Source of the DNA: Bacillota bacterium
GTDB lineage: Bacteria; Bacillota; Clostridia; Christensenellales; SZUA-584
NCBI GenBank assembly: GCA_023461435.1
Contig: JAEYLC010000020.1
Coordinates: 77,225 to 141,224, forward strand
Direction of reading: 5' to 3'
DNA: 64,000 nt
In this document: one piece after another, positions 1 through 8,461 of the stretch
How the letters are laid out: every line of letters begins with the position of its first letter
Position numbering within the stretch: position 1 is the first letter of the stretch
Notes under the pieces: model-generated
What the model saw: the letters and a program-made list of their open reading frames with translations, nothing else
What the model was told of the DNA's origin: nothing
Databases searched by the model: none
Made by a program: the position numbers and the translations under genes

Positions 1-214
1 CGGCGTGGATGTTCGGGTGCAGCGTCTTCACGCGCCCGTCGAGGCATTCGGGAAAGCCCGTAATGTCGGAGACGTTGGTCACTTTCACGTCCGCCTGCTC
101 GAGTGAGCGCTGCGTGCCGCCCGTCGAGAGGATTTCAAAGCCAAGGCTTTCAAGGCCCTTGGCAAACTCCACGACGCCCGTTTTGTCAAACACGCTTAAA
201 AAAGCTCTCTTCAT
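1..214 (-). CDS. purH: PurH N-terminal fragment (AICAR transformylase/IMP cyclohydrolase), cut by window edge
   Basis: The minus-strand frame starts at the ATG ending at 214 behind an AGGTTT-type ribosome site and runs off the left edge, giving about 71 residues. It begins MKRAFLSVFDKTGVVEFA and continues with LSTGGT and DGRVKTLHP. These are the hallmark motifs of the MGS-like IMP cyclohydrolase domain at the N-terminus of bifunctional PurH, which catalyses the last two steps of IMP synthesis in the cytoplasm. It lies downstream of purN, separated by about 460 bases of repeat-rich DNA, so it may be transcribed with the pur operon or separately. The transformylase domain lies outside the window. 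Confidence 0.93.
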   Translation of the reverse strand, partial: MKRAFLSVFDKTGVVEFAKGLESLGFEILSTGGTQRSLEQADVKVTNVSDITGFPECLDGRVKTLHPNIHA

Positions 215-240
215 ATATAAACCTCCAAATTAAAATCTTT

Positions 241-645
241 TTTAAACGGAAGGGCACGGAGACCCTCCCCTACAATTCGTGACATCCAACAAATCGATCA
301 TAACATGGGATTCTTCACGTCGCTTCGCTCGTTCAGAATGACATGTGAGATTATTTTCAGCATTTTCGGGCCGCTTGGGAAATCGGCCCCTACGGTTCCG
401 GAACGACACGGAGGTCGTTCACTACAATTCGTGACATTCAAGTGTATATTCTTACCCCGTAGGGAACGATCTTGACCGTTTCGTGTGGACTAGTCAAGTC
501 GTATCACTCCAGTGTGCTTACTACGTTTAAGGCACAATCCTCCGTCACGCTGCGCGTGCCACCTCCTTTCAAAAGGAGGCTTTTCTTATGTCGGCAGGCT
601 CCTTTGAAAAGGAGCTGTCAGCGTAAGCTGACTGAGGATTGATCC
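241..645. repeat. Intergenic mosaic of dispersed hairpin repeats between purH and purN
   Basis: No gene is visible in the 461 bases between purH and purN. The stretch is a patchwork of short elements that recur elsewhere in the window. At 307-344 is a CTTCGCTCGTTCAGAATGACA-like unit, related to 53402-53437. At 401-420 is a hairpin with arms GAACGAC and GTCGTTC followed by ACTACA, related to 50011-50036. At 534-585 is an AATCCTCCGTCACGCTGCG unit ending in a CCTCCTTT/AAAAGGAGG hairpin, related to 53456-53503. At 617-632 are arms GTCAGC and GCTGAC followed by TGAGGA, related to 27059-27079. These look like non-autonomous dispersed intergenic repeats. Confidence 0.7.
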
Positions 646-675
646 GAAAAGTACTCGGCGACTATCGTTGAATAC

Positions 676-1293
676 TTACTTCACCAGCACCCGCCTGCCG
701 TCCAGCACAAGTCGGCCCGCGCAGAGCAGCGCGACGGATTTGACGAGTATCTCGTGCTCCGCCTCGAGCACGCGCGCGGCGAGCATCTCCGGCGTATCGC
801 CGTCAAGCACATCCACGCACTTTTGCATGATGATCGGCCCGGTATCAGTGCCCTCGTCCACAAAATGCACCGTCGCGCCTGAAACCTTCGCGCCGTATTC
901 GAGCACGGCGGCATGAACACGCCTGCCGTAATAACCCTTGCCGCAGAACGACGGTATCAATGCCGGATGGATGTTAACGATAGGGAAACGGCTCACAAGC
1001 GCCGCGCCGAGTATCGACATGTACCCCGCAAGCACCACCGCCTGTCCGCCGAAAGCCTCCACCGCGCCGATCACGGCTTCATCATGCGCCTGCTGACTCT
1101 CATAATCCTTCGAAGAAATCACAACGGACGGCACGCCCGCGAGCTTCGCGCGTTCGAGCGCGTACACGCCCGGCTTGCTCGCCACCACGCCAGCCACGCG
1201 CGCTTCAATTCGCCCGTCCGCACAGGCGTCGAGTATCGCCTGCAGATTCGTACCGCCGCCCGACACCATCACGACGAGCTTGTCTATTCGCAC
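676..1293 (-). CDS. purN: Phosphoribosylglycinamide formyltransferase (GAR transformylase)
   Basis: The 205-residue product has the usual PurN length. It transfers a formyl group from 10-formyl-THF to GAR, step 3 of purine synthesis, in the cytoplasm. Visible motifs are the phosphate loop SGGGTN (11-16), the catalytic Asn107 and His109 in NIHPALIPSF, and the catalytic Asp146 in HFVDEGTDTGP. Its ATG lies inside the end of purM, a 10-base overlap that indicates translational coupling. Identification is firm. Confidence 0.97.
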   Translation of the reverse strand: MRIDKLVVMVSGGGTNLQAILDACADGRIEARVAGVVASKPGVYALERAKLAGVPSVVISSKDYESQQAHDEAVIGAVEAFGGQAVVLAGYMSILGAALVSRFPIVNIHPALIPSFCGKGYYGRRVHAAVLEYGAKVSGATVHFVDEGTDTGPIIMQKCVDVLDGDTPEMLAARVLEAEHEILVKSVALLCAGRLVLDGRRVLVK

Positions 1294-2297
1294 AGCCGTA
1301 TGCCCTCGCCTTCCGTCACGGTCCCGATCATAAACGAATTATCGCCAAGATCGCGCGCCGCGAACATCACATTGCTCGCGAGCCCTGGGCTCACGGCCAA
1401 CACCATACCGATACCCATGTTAAACGTGTTGTATGCATCAGACGCTCCGAGCTTGGCTTCGCTGACGAGCAGCTCGAATATCGGCGGCATGTCCCAGCTG
1501 CCGAGCCTTATGTCCGCACCAAGACCGCTTGGGAATATGCGCGGTATATTCTCGATAAATCCGCCGCCCGTGATGTGCGCCGCGCCCTTGATATCAAACT
1601 GCTCCATCAGCGACAGCACTGTTTTCACGTATATGCGCGTCGGCATTAGCAGCTCTTCCCCCATCGTTTTGCCCAAGGCGTCGATGTAGGTGGAGAGCAT
1701 CTTCTTATCCATGTTGATAAGCTTTCGCACGAGCGAAAAACCGTTGCTGTGGATGCCCGATGAAGCAAGGCCGATCAGCACGTCTCCCGCCTCGATGCGG
1801 CTGCCATTGACAATCCTTTCCTTATCCACGCTGCCCACACAAAAGCCCGCCATGTCGTATTCGCCTTCGCCGTAGAAGCCCGGCATTTCCGCCGTCTCGC
1901 CGCCGATCAGCGCGCAACCCGCCTCGCGGCAGCCCGCCGCCACGCCCTTGACGATCTCCGCCGCGACGGTCGGCTCTAGCTTGCCTGTCGCGATGTAATC
2001 AAGAAAAAACATCGGGCTTGCGCCGTGGCAGACGACATCGTTGGCGCACATCGCCACGCAGTCGATGCCCACCGTGTCGTGCTTGTCCATCACGAATGCG
2101 GCTTTGAGCTTGGTGCCCACGCCGTCCGTGCCCGCGATGAGCACCTGGCCATTCCCGTTGTCGTACATGCCGCCGAAAGACCCGAGGCCCTGCAGCACAT
2201 GAGAATTGAACGTGGACGCGGCATGCTCCTTCATGAGGCTCACGGCCTTGTAGCCTGCCTCCACATCCACACCCGCGTCTTTGTATGTATAACCCAT
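1284..2297 (-). CDS. purM: Phosphoribosylformylglycinamidine cyclo-ligase (AIR synthetase)
   Basis: The 337-residue protein closes the imidazole ring of AIR using ATP. It carries the PurM/PurL-superfamily motifs GTDGVGTK (56-63) and the nucleotide-binding segment GIDCVAMCANDV starting near 77, followed by a glycine-rich GGETAEMPG segment. The length is typical (about 340). It sits 9 bases downstream of purF and overlaps purN by 10 bases. It is an operon member with no oddities. Confidence 0.97.
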   Translation of the reverse strand: MGYTYKDAGVDVEAGYKAVSLMKEHAASTFNSHVLQGLGSFGGMYDNGNGQVLIAGTDGVGTKLKAAFVMDKHDTVGIDCVAMCANDVVCHGASPMFFLDYIATGKLEPTVAAEIVKGVAAGCREAGCALIGGETAEMPGFYGEGEYDMAGFCVGSVDKERIVNGSRIEAGDVLIGLASSGIHSNGFSLVRKLINMDKKMLSTYIDALGKTMGEELLMPTRIYVKTVLSLMEQFDIKGAAHITGGGFIENIPRIFPSGLGADIRLGSWDMPPIFELLVSEAKLGASDAYNTFNMGIGMVLAVSPGLASNVMFAARDLGDNSFMIGTVTEGEGIRLCE

Positions 2298-2306
2298 AGA
2301 AACTCC

Positions 2307-3764
2307 TTATTTGTCGAGCAAGTTCTTTTTACCGCACTTCAATAGCCCGCTCACATCGTCCGGATATTTGCCGTTAAAGCAGCCCACGCAGAAATTGCAC
2401 GCCGCGCCCTCGACTGTCTTTAAAAGGTCCTCGATGGAAAGGTAGTGCAGCGAATCCGCGCCGATCACCTTTCTGATCTCCTCCACCGAGTTCTTCGCAC
2501 CGATCAGCTGGTCGTGCGAGGACGTATCAATGCCGAAAAAGCACGGGTATTTGATGGGCGGCGAGCTGATGCGCATATGCACCTCTTTCGCGCCCGCGAG
2601 CTTGAGCATTTCCACAATGCGTTTGGATGTGGTGCCGCGCACGATTGAATCGTCCACGAGCACGAGCTTTTTGCCGCGCACGTTGCGCTTTAACGCGTTG
2701 AGTTTCACATTGACGCTGACCTCGCGCTTGCCCTGCGACGGCTGTATGAATGTGCGCCCCACATACCGGTTTTTGGAGAGCGCGATCGTATACGGAATAC
2801 CCGACTGGTTGGCATAGCCCATGGCCGCGGGCATCGCGCTGTCCGGCACAGCCGCGACCACATCGGCATCAGCCGGAGACGTGAGCGCAAGCATTTCGCC
2901 CGCTTTTTCGCGCGCCCGGTGTACCGGTATGCCGTCGATATCCGAATCGGGCCGCGCGAAATACACGTACTCGAATATGCAGAGCGCGGTGTCCTGAGCG
3001 TGCGGCCCCTGATAAGATTTGAGACCGTGCTTGTCCGCCACAACGATCTCACCGGGACGCAGGTCTCGGATGAACTCCGCGCCGATCGCGTCAAACGCGC
3101 TCGATTCGGACGCGAACACATACGCGCCGTCGATGCGCCCGAGAGCGATGGGCCGTATGCCCTTGGGGTCGCGCACGCCGATCAGCATGTCCGGCGTCAT
3201 GATCACGAGCGCATAGCTGCCTTTTAAGAGTCCCATCGTTTTGGTCACCGCTTCGATGATGCCGTCGCCCGAGTGCTTGGCGATCAGGCTTGCGATGATC
3301 TCCGAGTCGATGGACGTCTGGAATATCGCGCCCGCGTTCTCCATCTCGTCTCTGAGTTCTTTCGCGTTGATCAGATTGCCGTTGTGCGAGAGCGCGATCT
3401 GGCCCTTTTTGGAGCTGATCACAAGCGGCTGCGCGTTGACGAGCAGACTGTCGCCCATCGTCGAATAACGCACGTGCCCGATGGCGGCAATGCCGCCCGT
3501 GAGCTTCTCGATCCCGTTTTTAAACGCCTCACCCACGAGGCCCATATCTTTATGATAATCGATCCGGTTATCTTTTGAAACCGCAATGCCCGCGCTTTCC
3601 TGGCCGCGGTGCTGCAGCGAGAGCAATCCGTAGTAAGCCGCCTCGGTCGGCTCAATGCTGCCGTCCGAACAGTAGACGCCGAATACGCCGCATTCCTCAT
3701 GCATGGTGTCATCGCCCGGTTTGAGCCGCTCATACGGCTCGAGATGTTTGATTCGCAGAGGCAT
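2307..3764 (-). CDS. purF: Amidophosphoribosyltransferase, Fe-S type with propeptide
   Basis: The 485-residue protein makes phosphoribosylamine from PRPP and glutamine, the committed step of purine synthesis. The N-terminal Ntn-hydrolase nucleophile is Cys25 in EECGVFGVY, preceded by a 24-residue leader, as in the Bacillus-type enzyme that is processed to expose the Cys. The PRPP loop LVLVDDSIVRGTTS starts near 367. Cysteines at about 408 (PCFFG), 456 and 459 (CNFC), plus one in ALCIFEY, match the [4Fe-4S] ligand set of the Bacillus family. The Fe-S cluster suggests oxygen-sensitive turnover. It lies one base after purC. Confidence 0.97.
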   Translation of the reverse strand: MPLRIKHLEPYERLKPGDDTMHEECGVFGVYCSDGSIEPTEAAYYGLLSLQHRGQESAGIAVSKDNRIDYHKDMGLVGEAFKNGIEKLTGGIAAIGHVRYSTMGDSLLVNAQPLVISSKKGQIALSHNGNLINAKELRDEMENAGAIFQTSIDSEIIASLIAKHSGDGIIEAVTKTMGLLKGSYALVIMTPDMLIGVRDPKGIRPIALGRIDGAYVFASESSAFDAIGAEFIRDLRPGEIVVADKHGLKSYQGPHAQDTALCIFEYVYFARPDSDIDGIPVHRAREKAGEMLALTSPADADVVAAVPDSAMPAAMGYANQSGIPYTIALSKNRYVGRTFIQPSQGKREVSVNVKLNALKRNVRGKKLVLVDDSIVRGTTSKRIVEMLKLAGAKEVHMRISSPPIKYPCFFGIDTSSHDQLIGAKNSVEEIRKVIGADSLHYLSIEDLLKTVEGAACNFCVGCFNGKYPDDVSGLLKCGKKNLLDK

Positions 3765-3765
3765 T

Positions 3766-4473
3766 TTACTCTCCCATCAGTCTGCTGATTATCTCTTTAT
3801 ACGCTTCTTCCACATCGCCAAGATCTCTGCGAAAGCGGTCTTTGTCAAGCTTCTTGCCTGTCTCAATGTCCCAGAAACGGCAGGTGTCCGGCGAGATCTC
3901 GTCGGCGAGTATGATATCGCCGTAGAAACGCCCGAATTCAAGCTTGAAGTCGATCAGCTCCACACCGAAGCCCTTTAAGTAGTCGGTTAATATATCGTTG
4001 ACCTTAAACGAAATCTGTTTGATCTTGTCCATCTCGTCGTCCGTTGCGAGGCCGAGCGCGCGCACATAGTACGAGTTGATGAACGGGTCGCCGAGCTCGT
4101 CGTTCTTGTAGCTGTATTCAAGTATCGCGCATTTGAGCTCCGTCCCTTCCTCTATGCCCATGCGCTTGGAAAAACTCCCAGCCGCCTTGTTTCTCACGAT
4201 GACCTCAACGGGTACAATCTCCACCTTTTTGACGAGCGTCTCACGGTCGGAAAGCTGTTCCACATAATGCGTCGGAATACCCTTGCTTTCCAGCAGCTTG
4301 AAAAAGTGGTTGGATACCTTGTTGTTGACCACACCCTTGCCGACGATGGTGCCACGTTTTTGGCCGTTGAACGCCGTCGCGTCGTCCTTGTACGAGACGA
4401 TCACGCAATCCTTATCGTCCGTCGCGTACACCTTTTTAGCCTTGCCTTCATAAATCTGCTCGAGTTGTTTCAT
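3766..4473 (-). CDS. purC: SAICAR synthetase
   Basis: The 235-residue protein condenses CAIR with aspartate using ATP. It starts MKQLEQIYEGKAKKVY, the standard PurC opening, and contains NKVSNHFF, the EVIVRN segment and DFKLEFGR, all family signatures. The length is typical of single-domain bacterial PurC. The start codon overlaps the purE stop by four bases (ATGA). It is the second gene of the operon. Confidence 0.97.
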   Translation of the reverse strand: MKQLEQIYEGKAKKVYATDDKDCVIVSYKDDATAFNGQKRGTIVGKGVVNNKVSNHFFKLLESKGIPTHYVEQLSDRETLVKKVEIVPVEVIVRNKAAGSFSKRMGIEEGTELKCAILEYSYKNDELGDPFINSYYVRALGLATDDEMDKIKQISFKVNDILTDYLKGFGVELIDFKLEFGRFYGDIILADEISPDTCRFWDIETGKKLDKDRFRRDLGDVEEAYKEIISRLMGE

Positions 4474-4964
4474 AATATTTCGATCTCCTTCTGAAGATTT
4501 TTATTCGCTTCCATGACCTTCGCCGCCATGTCCTTCTTGTGCGCAGCGAGTTTTTGTTTGAGAACGGGGTATTTTAAAGAAAGAATCTGCACGGCGAGCA
4601 ACGCGGCGTTTTCCGCGCCGTCGATCGCGACCGTCGCGACAGGGATGCCGGGCGGCATCTGAACTGTGGACAGCAGCGAATCGAGCCCGTCCATCGTAGA
4701 CGATTTCACGGGCAGCCCGATCACGGGCAATGTGGTATACGCGGCCAGCACGCCCGCGAGATGCGCGGCTTTGCCCGCCGCCGCGATAATGACCTCGATG
4801 CCTTCGTTCTCCGCGCCTACGGCGAAGGCGTGCGCTTCATCCGGCGTTCTGTGCGCGCTTAATACGCGCGCCTCCACTTTCACGCCATAGCTTTTCAGTG
4901 TTTTGATCGTTTTTTCCAGCACGGGCAAATCGGAAACGGACCCCATCACAACAGCGGCTTTCAT
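4470..4964 (-). CDS. purE: N5-carboxyaminoimidazole ribonucleotide mutase
   Basis: The 164-residue class I PurE has the signature GSVSDLP (8-14), the catalytic-histidine segment SAHRTPD (36-42) and the nucleotide-binding run AAAGKAAHLAGV. It rearranges N5-CAIR to CAIR. No purK is visible in the window. The first half of the pathway other than purF, and purK, purD and purL, must lie elsewhere. It is the first gene of the operon, with a good AAAGGAG ribosome site, and lies downstream of the promoter at 5011-5040. Confidence 0.96.
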   Translation of the reverse strand: MKAAVVMGSVSDLPVLEKTIKTLKSYGVKVEARVLSAHRTPDEAHAFAVGAENEGIEVIIAAAGKAAHLAGVLAAYTTLPVIGLPVKSSTMDGLDSLLSTVQMPPGIPVATVAIDGAENAALLAVQILSLKYPVLKQKLAAHKKDMAAKVMEANKNLQKEIEIL

Positions 4965-5010
4965 AACAAACTCCTTTGACGCAAACTGCTTTTAAACTTT
5001 TCACCCCATC

Positions 5011-5099
5011 AGTCTAACCCGTCGTGTCGTCTTGTGTCAATTAAAGTCGCATACTTTTTACTTCAGATATTCATTAATGTTCGTCCTAATGACGAACAT
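5011..5099 (-). promoter_or_regulatory. pur operon promoter with upstream PurBox-like inverted repeat
   Basis: Reading the minus strand, TTGACA (5035-5040) and TAGACT (5011-5016) are separated by 18 bases about 45 bases before purE, a plausible sigma-A promoter. Upstream of it is a perfect inverted repeat with 9-base arms ATGTTCGTC (5077-5085) and GACGAACAT (5091-5099). Each arm contains the CGAACAT core that resembles the PurR PurBox (AWWWCCGAACWWT), in inverted orientation. The spacing is shorter than in Bacillus, so the assignment to PurR is inference. The dyad could also act on the divergent DUF1540 gene. Confidence 0.55.
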
Positions 5100-5277
5100 C
5101 CGAATCGCCGTCAAGGTAGAAACGCGAATTCGCGCCTGAAAACGCTTCTGATGAAAATTTAAAAATCTGCGTATGCTAATCATATTGAGCGAGGTCTTTC
5201 ATTGCTTGCGTTTTCTTATCCGCATGAATATACGGCGCGCTGCGCAAAATATAAAAAAATAAGGAGGATTGAAGAAT

Positions 5278-5445
5278 ATGCAATCACATAAAATGGATCA
5301 GGCGAATCCGGGAATCAAGTGCCAGGTCGAATCATGTTACTATTATATGAACGGCGATCATTGCACAGCGGATCACATTGAGGTGCTGCCACGAAACGCA
5401 ACCAGTACGGACGAAACCGACTGCGGCACTTTTGCCAAAAAGTAA
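5278..5445 (+). CDS. DUF1540 small cysteine-rich protein (55 aa)
   Basis: A 55-codon ORF has an excellent ribosome site AAGGAGG (5261-5267). Cysteines fall at 15, 20, 29 and 49, in the pattern IKCQVESCYYYMNGDHC followed by a C-terminal TDCGTFAKK. This matches the DUF1540 domain, a presumed metal-binding four-cysteine module common in Clostridia and often found as short proteins of unknown function. It is transcribed divergently from purE and closed by the hairpin at 5461-5485. Family assignment is by pattern. The function is unknown. Confidence 0.8.
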   Translation: MQSHKMDQANPGIKCQVESCYYYMNGDHCTADHIEVLPRNATSTDETDCGTFAKK

Positions 5446-5460
5446 GTATACGATTGCAAA

Positions 5461-5490
5461 AAGACCAGCGACGGGCGCTGGTCTTCTTTT
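5461..5490. terminator. Bidirectional intrinsic terminator
   Basis: A perfect 10-bp stem AAGACCAGCG/CGCTGGTCTT with loop ACGGG is followed by CTTTT on the plus side and flanked by an A-run on the other. It sits between the convergent DUF1540 gene and the panE-like gene and can end both transcripts. Confidence 0.85.
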
Positions 5491-5497
5491 GTTGAAA

Positions 5498-6409
5498 TCA
5501 ATATTTGCTTTCGATCTCTTTCATCATATCAAACAGCATTTCGTTCACCGGCGCTTTTATATGATGCTTGGCGCTAAGGCGCAGCACAGTGCCCGCAAAC
5601 AGATCAAGCTCACTCAGACGTTTCGCCTCCACATCCTGCCGCATCGACGGTTTGCCTTCGGGGTTGATCCCGTCTATCACACCGAGCCAGTAACCAATAT
5701 CCTCTTCGTTTAAACAAACGCCTTCTTTTTCGGATAGCGCCATCACCTCGCGCATGGCGGCAACCATCATGTTTCGGCGTTCCCCCGGCTGCTGGACGCT
5801 CGCGTATGTTTCTCCGTATACGGCAATGACCTGATTCACGCCCACATTGATCATAAACTTGCTCCACAGCTTTCTTGGCATGTTCGTCTCCACGGTATGC
5901 GGTATCTCCATGGCGTTGAAGAATTCGTCGACCGCGCGGATTTTATCCGATATGATGCCGGGCTTGCCGTCTCCAAAACAAAGCTGACCCATATTCGCAT
6001 AGTGAAGACGGTTGCCGGTTTTGACGGCATCCATACCCTGCGCTACGCACCAGACCACCTTTTCGATGCCAAGCGCCCGCCCGATCACCTCTTCGCTCGA
6101 AATTCCGTTCAGCAGCGAAAGCAGTATCGTATGCGGCCCCACATGGCCGCGTACCGCCTCGATCACCTCATCGAGATTGTTGAATTTGACCGCGAAAATG
6201 ATCAGGTCTGCGGGTTCGACGGCTTGCCGCGGCGTCACATAGTTGAATTCGCATCTCTCGCCGTTGCTGAAAACTCCTTCTCTTTTGTATCTCTCAATCC
6301 GGACTTGATCGGCCACGATTGTCAAATCCGGTATTCGTTTCGATAAATGATGCCCAAACAATGTGCCGAGGGCGCCAAGGCCAACGATTGAAACCTTTTT
6401 AATCGTCAT
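5498..6409 (-). CDS. 2-dehydropantoate 2-reductase-like (ApbA/PanE family)
   Basis: The 303-residue protein has an N-terminal Rossmann fold with GLGALGT (10-16) for NADP(H). The AVKFNNLDEVIEA and LLNGISSEE segments are typical of ketopantoate reductase, and an all-alpha C-terminal domain follows. Family members reduce 2-dehydropantoate to pantoate for CoA synthesis, but many clostridial paralogues have unproven substrates. No other pantothenate gene is adjacent, so I assign the family and leave the substrate open. The start lacks a strong ribosome site. Confidence 0.8.
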   Translation of the reverse strand: MTIKKVSIVGLGALGTLFGHHLSKRIPDLTIVADQVRIERYKREGVFSNGERCEFNYVTPRQAVEPADLIIFAVKFNNLDEVIEAVRGHVGPHTILLSLLNGISSEEVIGRALGIEKVVWCVAQGMDAVKTGNRLHYANMGQLCFGDGKPGIISDKIRAVDEFFNAMEIPHTVETNMPRKLWSKFMINVGVNQVIAVYGETYASVQQPGERRNMMVAAMREVMALSEKEGVCLNEEDIGYWLGVIDGINPEGKPSMRQDVEAKRLSELDLFAGTVLRLSAKHHIKAPVNEMLFDMMKEIESKY

Positions 6410-6456
6410 AGAATAGTTATGCCTTTCCAGTATTGTTCCTCTGCTCTTCGCGCTTT

Positions 6457-6876
6457 TTATACGTTGTCGAGTATTGCATAGTTGGTTTCATCCTCAATCA
6501 TGATCTGCAGCGCGAATTTGAACTGATCGCGGATCACTTTCGGCAGATCAAGCAAGCACTTGCGTGCATTCGCGGCATTCTGGTACGACTGATCCTCTTC
6601 GAAAATGTGTTTGTCCGTCAGATAGGCATAGCTGACATTCGGGTCGTCGATCGTACTGTATGCGATATAGAGCTTTTCCACCCACAGCTGGTGATATCCG
6701 TCGGATATGTACTGCGGCAGGCTTCCTTTTTGCTTGATCGCCGTACAGAGCTCATCTACCCTCGGTGCCGATATTCTTATCCGCTGTGCGATCCGCTGCG
6801 TGAGCTCCGCGACTTCCTGCGCTGATAAGTATTTCTCCAATGATATCATCTCCTGTTGCCAATAGTCTGTCTTCAT
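6457..6876 (-). CDS. Hypothetical protein, 139 aa, not recognised
   Basis: This intact soluble reading frame on the minus strand lies 47 bases upstream of the panE-like gene. It is rich in charged and aromatic residues, predicted mostly helical in its first 60 residues, with no signal peptide, membrane segment or motif I recognise. The ATG at 6876 has a poor ribosome site. A TTG twelve codons in, preceded at 9 bases by AGGAG, is a credible alternative start. Its codon use resembles the neighbouring genes, which supports a real gene. No function is assigned. Confidence 0.6.
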   Translation of the reverse strand: MKTDYWQQEMISLEKYLSAQEVAELTQRIAQRIRISAPRVDELCTAIKQKGSLPQYISDGYHQLWVEKLYIAYSTIDDPNVSYAYLTDKHIFEEDQSYQNAANARKCLLDLPKVIRDQFKFALQIMIEDETNYAILDNV

Positions 6877-6961
6877 TCTAGCAGTTTTTGATGTCCGTGT
6901 CTTGACGAAATTATTTTCATGCCGATCCTATATTAACCAAAACAGATCGGCAAATAAAAAA

Positions 6962-6984
6962 GCACTCATCGCTTTGATAAGTGC
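6962..6984 (-). terminator. Intrinsic terminator after the PAP2-like gene
   Basis: On the minus strand, GCACTTATC and GATGAGTGC pair around AAAGC and are followed by TTTTTTATTTG. It lies 18 bases past the stop of the gene at 7002-7580. Confidence 0.8.
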
Positions 6985-7001
6985 CTGAAATGACTATTTT
7001 C

Positions 7002-7580
7002 CTAGAATAACGAGAATCCGAGTATCAGTAGGCCGAGCGCGGCAAACGGAATCAGCGCGCCGACGATGAACTGCGCCGTGGTATGGCGCTTCATATACAG
7101 GCTCACGGCCCAGACCAGTAACAGCACCGCAAACCCGATATATCCTATCGGCTGCCCGAAGTAAACGAGCAGCATATATGGCCCGGATATGCCGCACGCG
7201 TGCCCGCTCGCTCTGAAACGAAACACCTTGTTGAACAGCGCCACGAACGAACCCGAGAGCATATACGACAGATAGATGAACCAGACGTTCTGCGGCGCAC
7301 CGAGCACCGCGGCGAACAAACACCCGAGGAAATACCCCGCGACGGCGAAAATCAACGCAAGCGTCCGCTGGCCCTCCCGTCCTTTGTATTTGAATTGCTT
7401 GATCAGCGGCTGCAGCGGATAAGCAAGCAGAGGCAGCACAACGAGAAACAATGCAGACAGTAAAAACTCGATCAAACCGCCAAAAAAATCAGGTTCGCGA
7501 AAATACAAAACGAGCAGCATCACGAGCGCCATGATCGGCGCGACGGTGATTACTCTCACCGCATAGGCAAGCTTCTTCAT
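7002..7580 (-). CDS. PAP2-like membrane protein with degenerate phosphatase motifs
   Basis: The 192-residue protein has about six hydrophobic segments. The segment RASGHACG resembles the SGH motif of PAP2 lipid phosphatases. A later LYMKRHTTAQ resembles the third motif (SRxxxxxHxxxD), but the usual Asp after the His is not there. The first KxxxxxxRP motif is not obvious. I read it as a PAP2-superfamily membrane protein acting on lipid phosphates or a catalytically altered relative. Its start overlaps the end of degV by four bases, so the two are co-translated. Confidence 0.6.
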   Translation of the reverse strand: MKKLAYAVRVITVAPIMALVMLLVLYFREPDFFGGLIEFLLSALFLVVLPLLAYPLQPLIKQFKYKGREGQRTLALIFAVAGYFLGCLFAAVLGAPQNVWFIYLSYMLSGSFVALFNKVFRFRASGHACGISGPYMLLVYFGQPIGYIGFAVLLLVWAVSLYMKRHTTAQFIVGALIPFAALGLLILGFSLF

Positions 7581-8461
7581 ATTCTCTCGTCTCCCACGAA
7601 GTAGAGTGCCACCGTTCCGGGGCCGGTATGCGAGCCGATCACGGTACCGATGCTGTTGATCAGCACCTTGCCGTCAAGCTTCGGAAAATTGTTTTCCACA
7701 AGATCGGCCACGGCGCGCGCATCCTCATAGCACGCCGAATGGGATATGAAACACTTGCCGCTGTAATCAAGGCCGCCGGCCGCGTGCTCCTCCATGCGTT
7801 TCACCGTTTCCGCGATGACCTTTTTCTTTGAACGTATCTTCTCGCGCGGTATCAGGTGCCCTTCCGCGTCCATGTTGAGCAACGGGCAAATTTTGAGCAG
7901 CGTGCCCAGCATGCCCGACGTTTTGGAGATCCTGCCGCCCTTGATATAGAAAGACAGATCCGTTGAGAAGAACCAGTGGTGAATGTAAAGCTTGTTTTCC
8001 TCCGCCCAGTCTCGAAGGTCGTCAAGCGACGCGCCGTTATCACGCATGTCCGCAAGCATATCCATCAGCAGGCCGTATCCCGAGGACGCACCGAGCGAAT
8101 CCACGATCGCGATTCTTCTGCCCGGGTACTGCGCGAGCAGCTCGTGCTTGGCCGTCATGGCCGAGCTGTATGCGCCCGAAATCCCCGACGACAGGCTGAT
8201 ATGCAAAATATCCTTGCCTTCCTTTAAAAACGGTTCAAAGAACCCCTTGTATTCTTCCACATTCACCTGAGATGTTTTGGGCAGGGCGCCCTTGCTCATC
8301 CTGTTGAAAAACTCCTCAAACGTCATCGATTGTCCGAGATCATCCACATACGTTTGTCCGTCAATTTGATAATGAAAACATACATACGGTATATTTCTTA
8401 CAATGAAATAGTCGTGAGGCATATCTGCCGTGGAACAGCTCGTGAGGACGTAATCGCTCAT
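7577..8461 (-). CDS. DegV family fatty-acid-binding protein
   Basis: From the ATG at 8461, 11 bases after CCGGAGGG, the protein is 294 residues and begins MSDYVLTSCSTADMPHDYF. The frame is open further upstream, but that lacks a ribosome site. It shows DegV family features: the early serine/threonine stretch after the first strand, LPKTSQV near 60, and SLSSGISGAYSSA near 90. These bind the carboxylate of a fatty acyl chain. In Firmicutes such proteins (FakB) present fatty acids to FakA kinase. No fakA is nearby, so the exact role is inferred. Coupling with a PAP2-like gene suggests a lipid theme. Confidence 0.88.
   Translation of the reverse strand: MSDYVLTSCSTADMPHDYFIVRNIPYVCFHYQIDGQTYVDDLGQSMTFEEFFNRMSKGALPKTSQVNVEEYKGFFEPFLKEGKDILHISLSSGISGAYSSAMTAKHELLAQYPGRRIAIVDSLGASSGYGLLMDMLADMRDNGASLDDLRDWAEENKLYIHHWFFSTDLSFYIKGGRISKTSGMLGTLLKICPLLNMDAEGHLIPREKIRSKKKVIAETVKRMEEHAAGGLDYSGKCFISHSACYEDARAVADLVENNFPKLDGKVLINSIGTVIGSHTGPGTVALYFVGDERI

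Noticed and set aside
913..1689. Plus-strand 258-aa ORF opposite purM/purN
   Set aside because: Antisense shadow. Both purine genes have full motifs on the minus strand.
5077..5099. LexA/SOS box reading of the CGAAC dyad
   Set aside because: Gram-positive LexA boxes have GAAC first and GTTC second. Here GTTC comes first and GAAC second.
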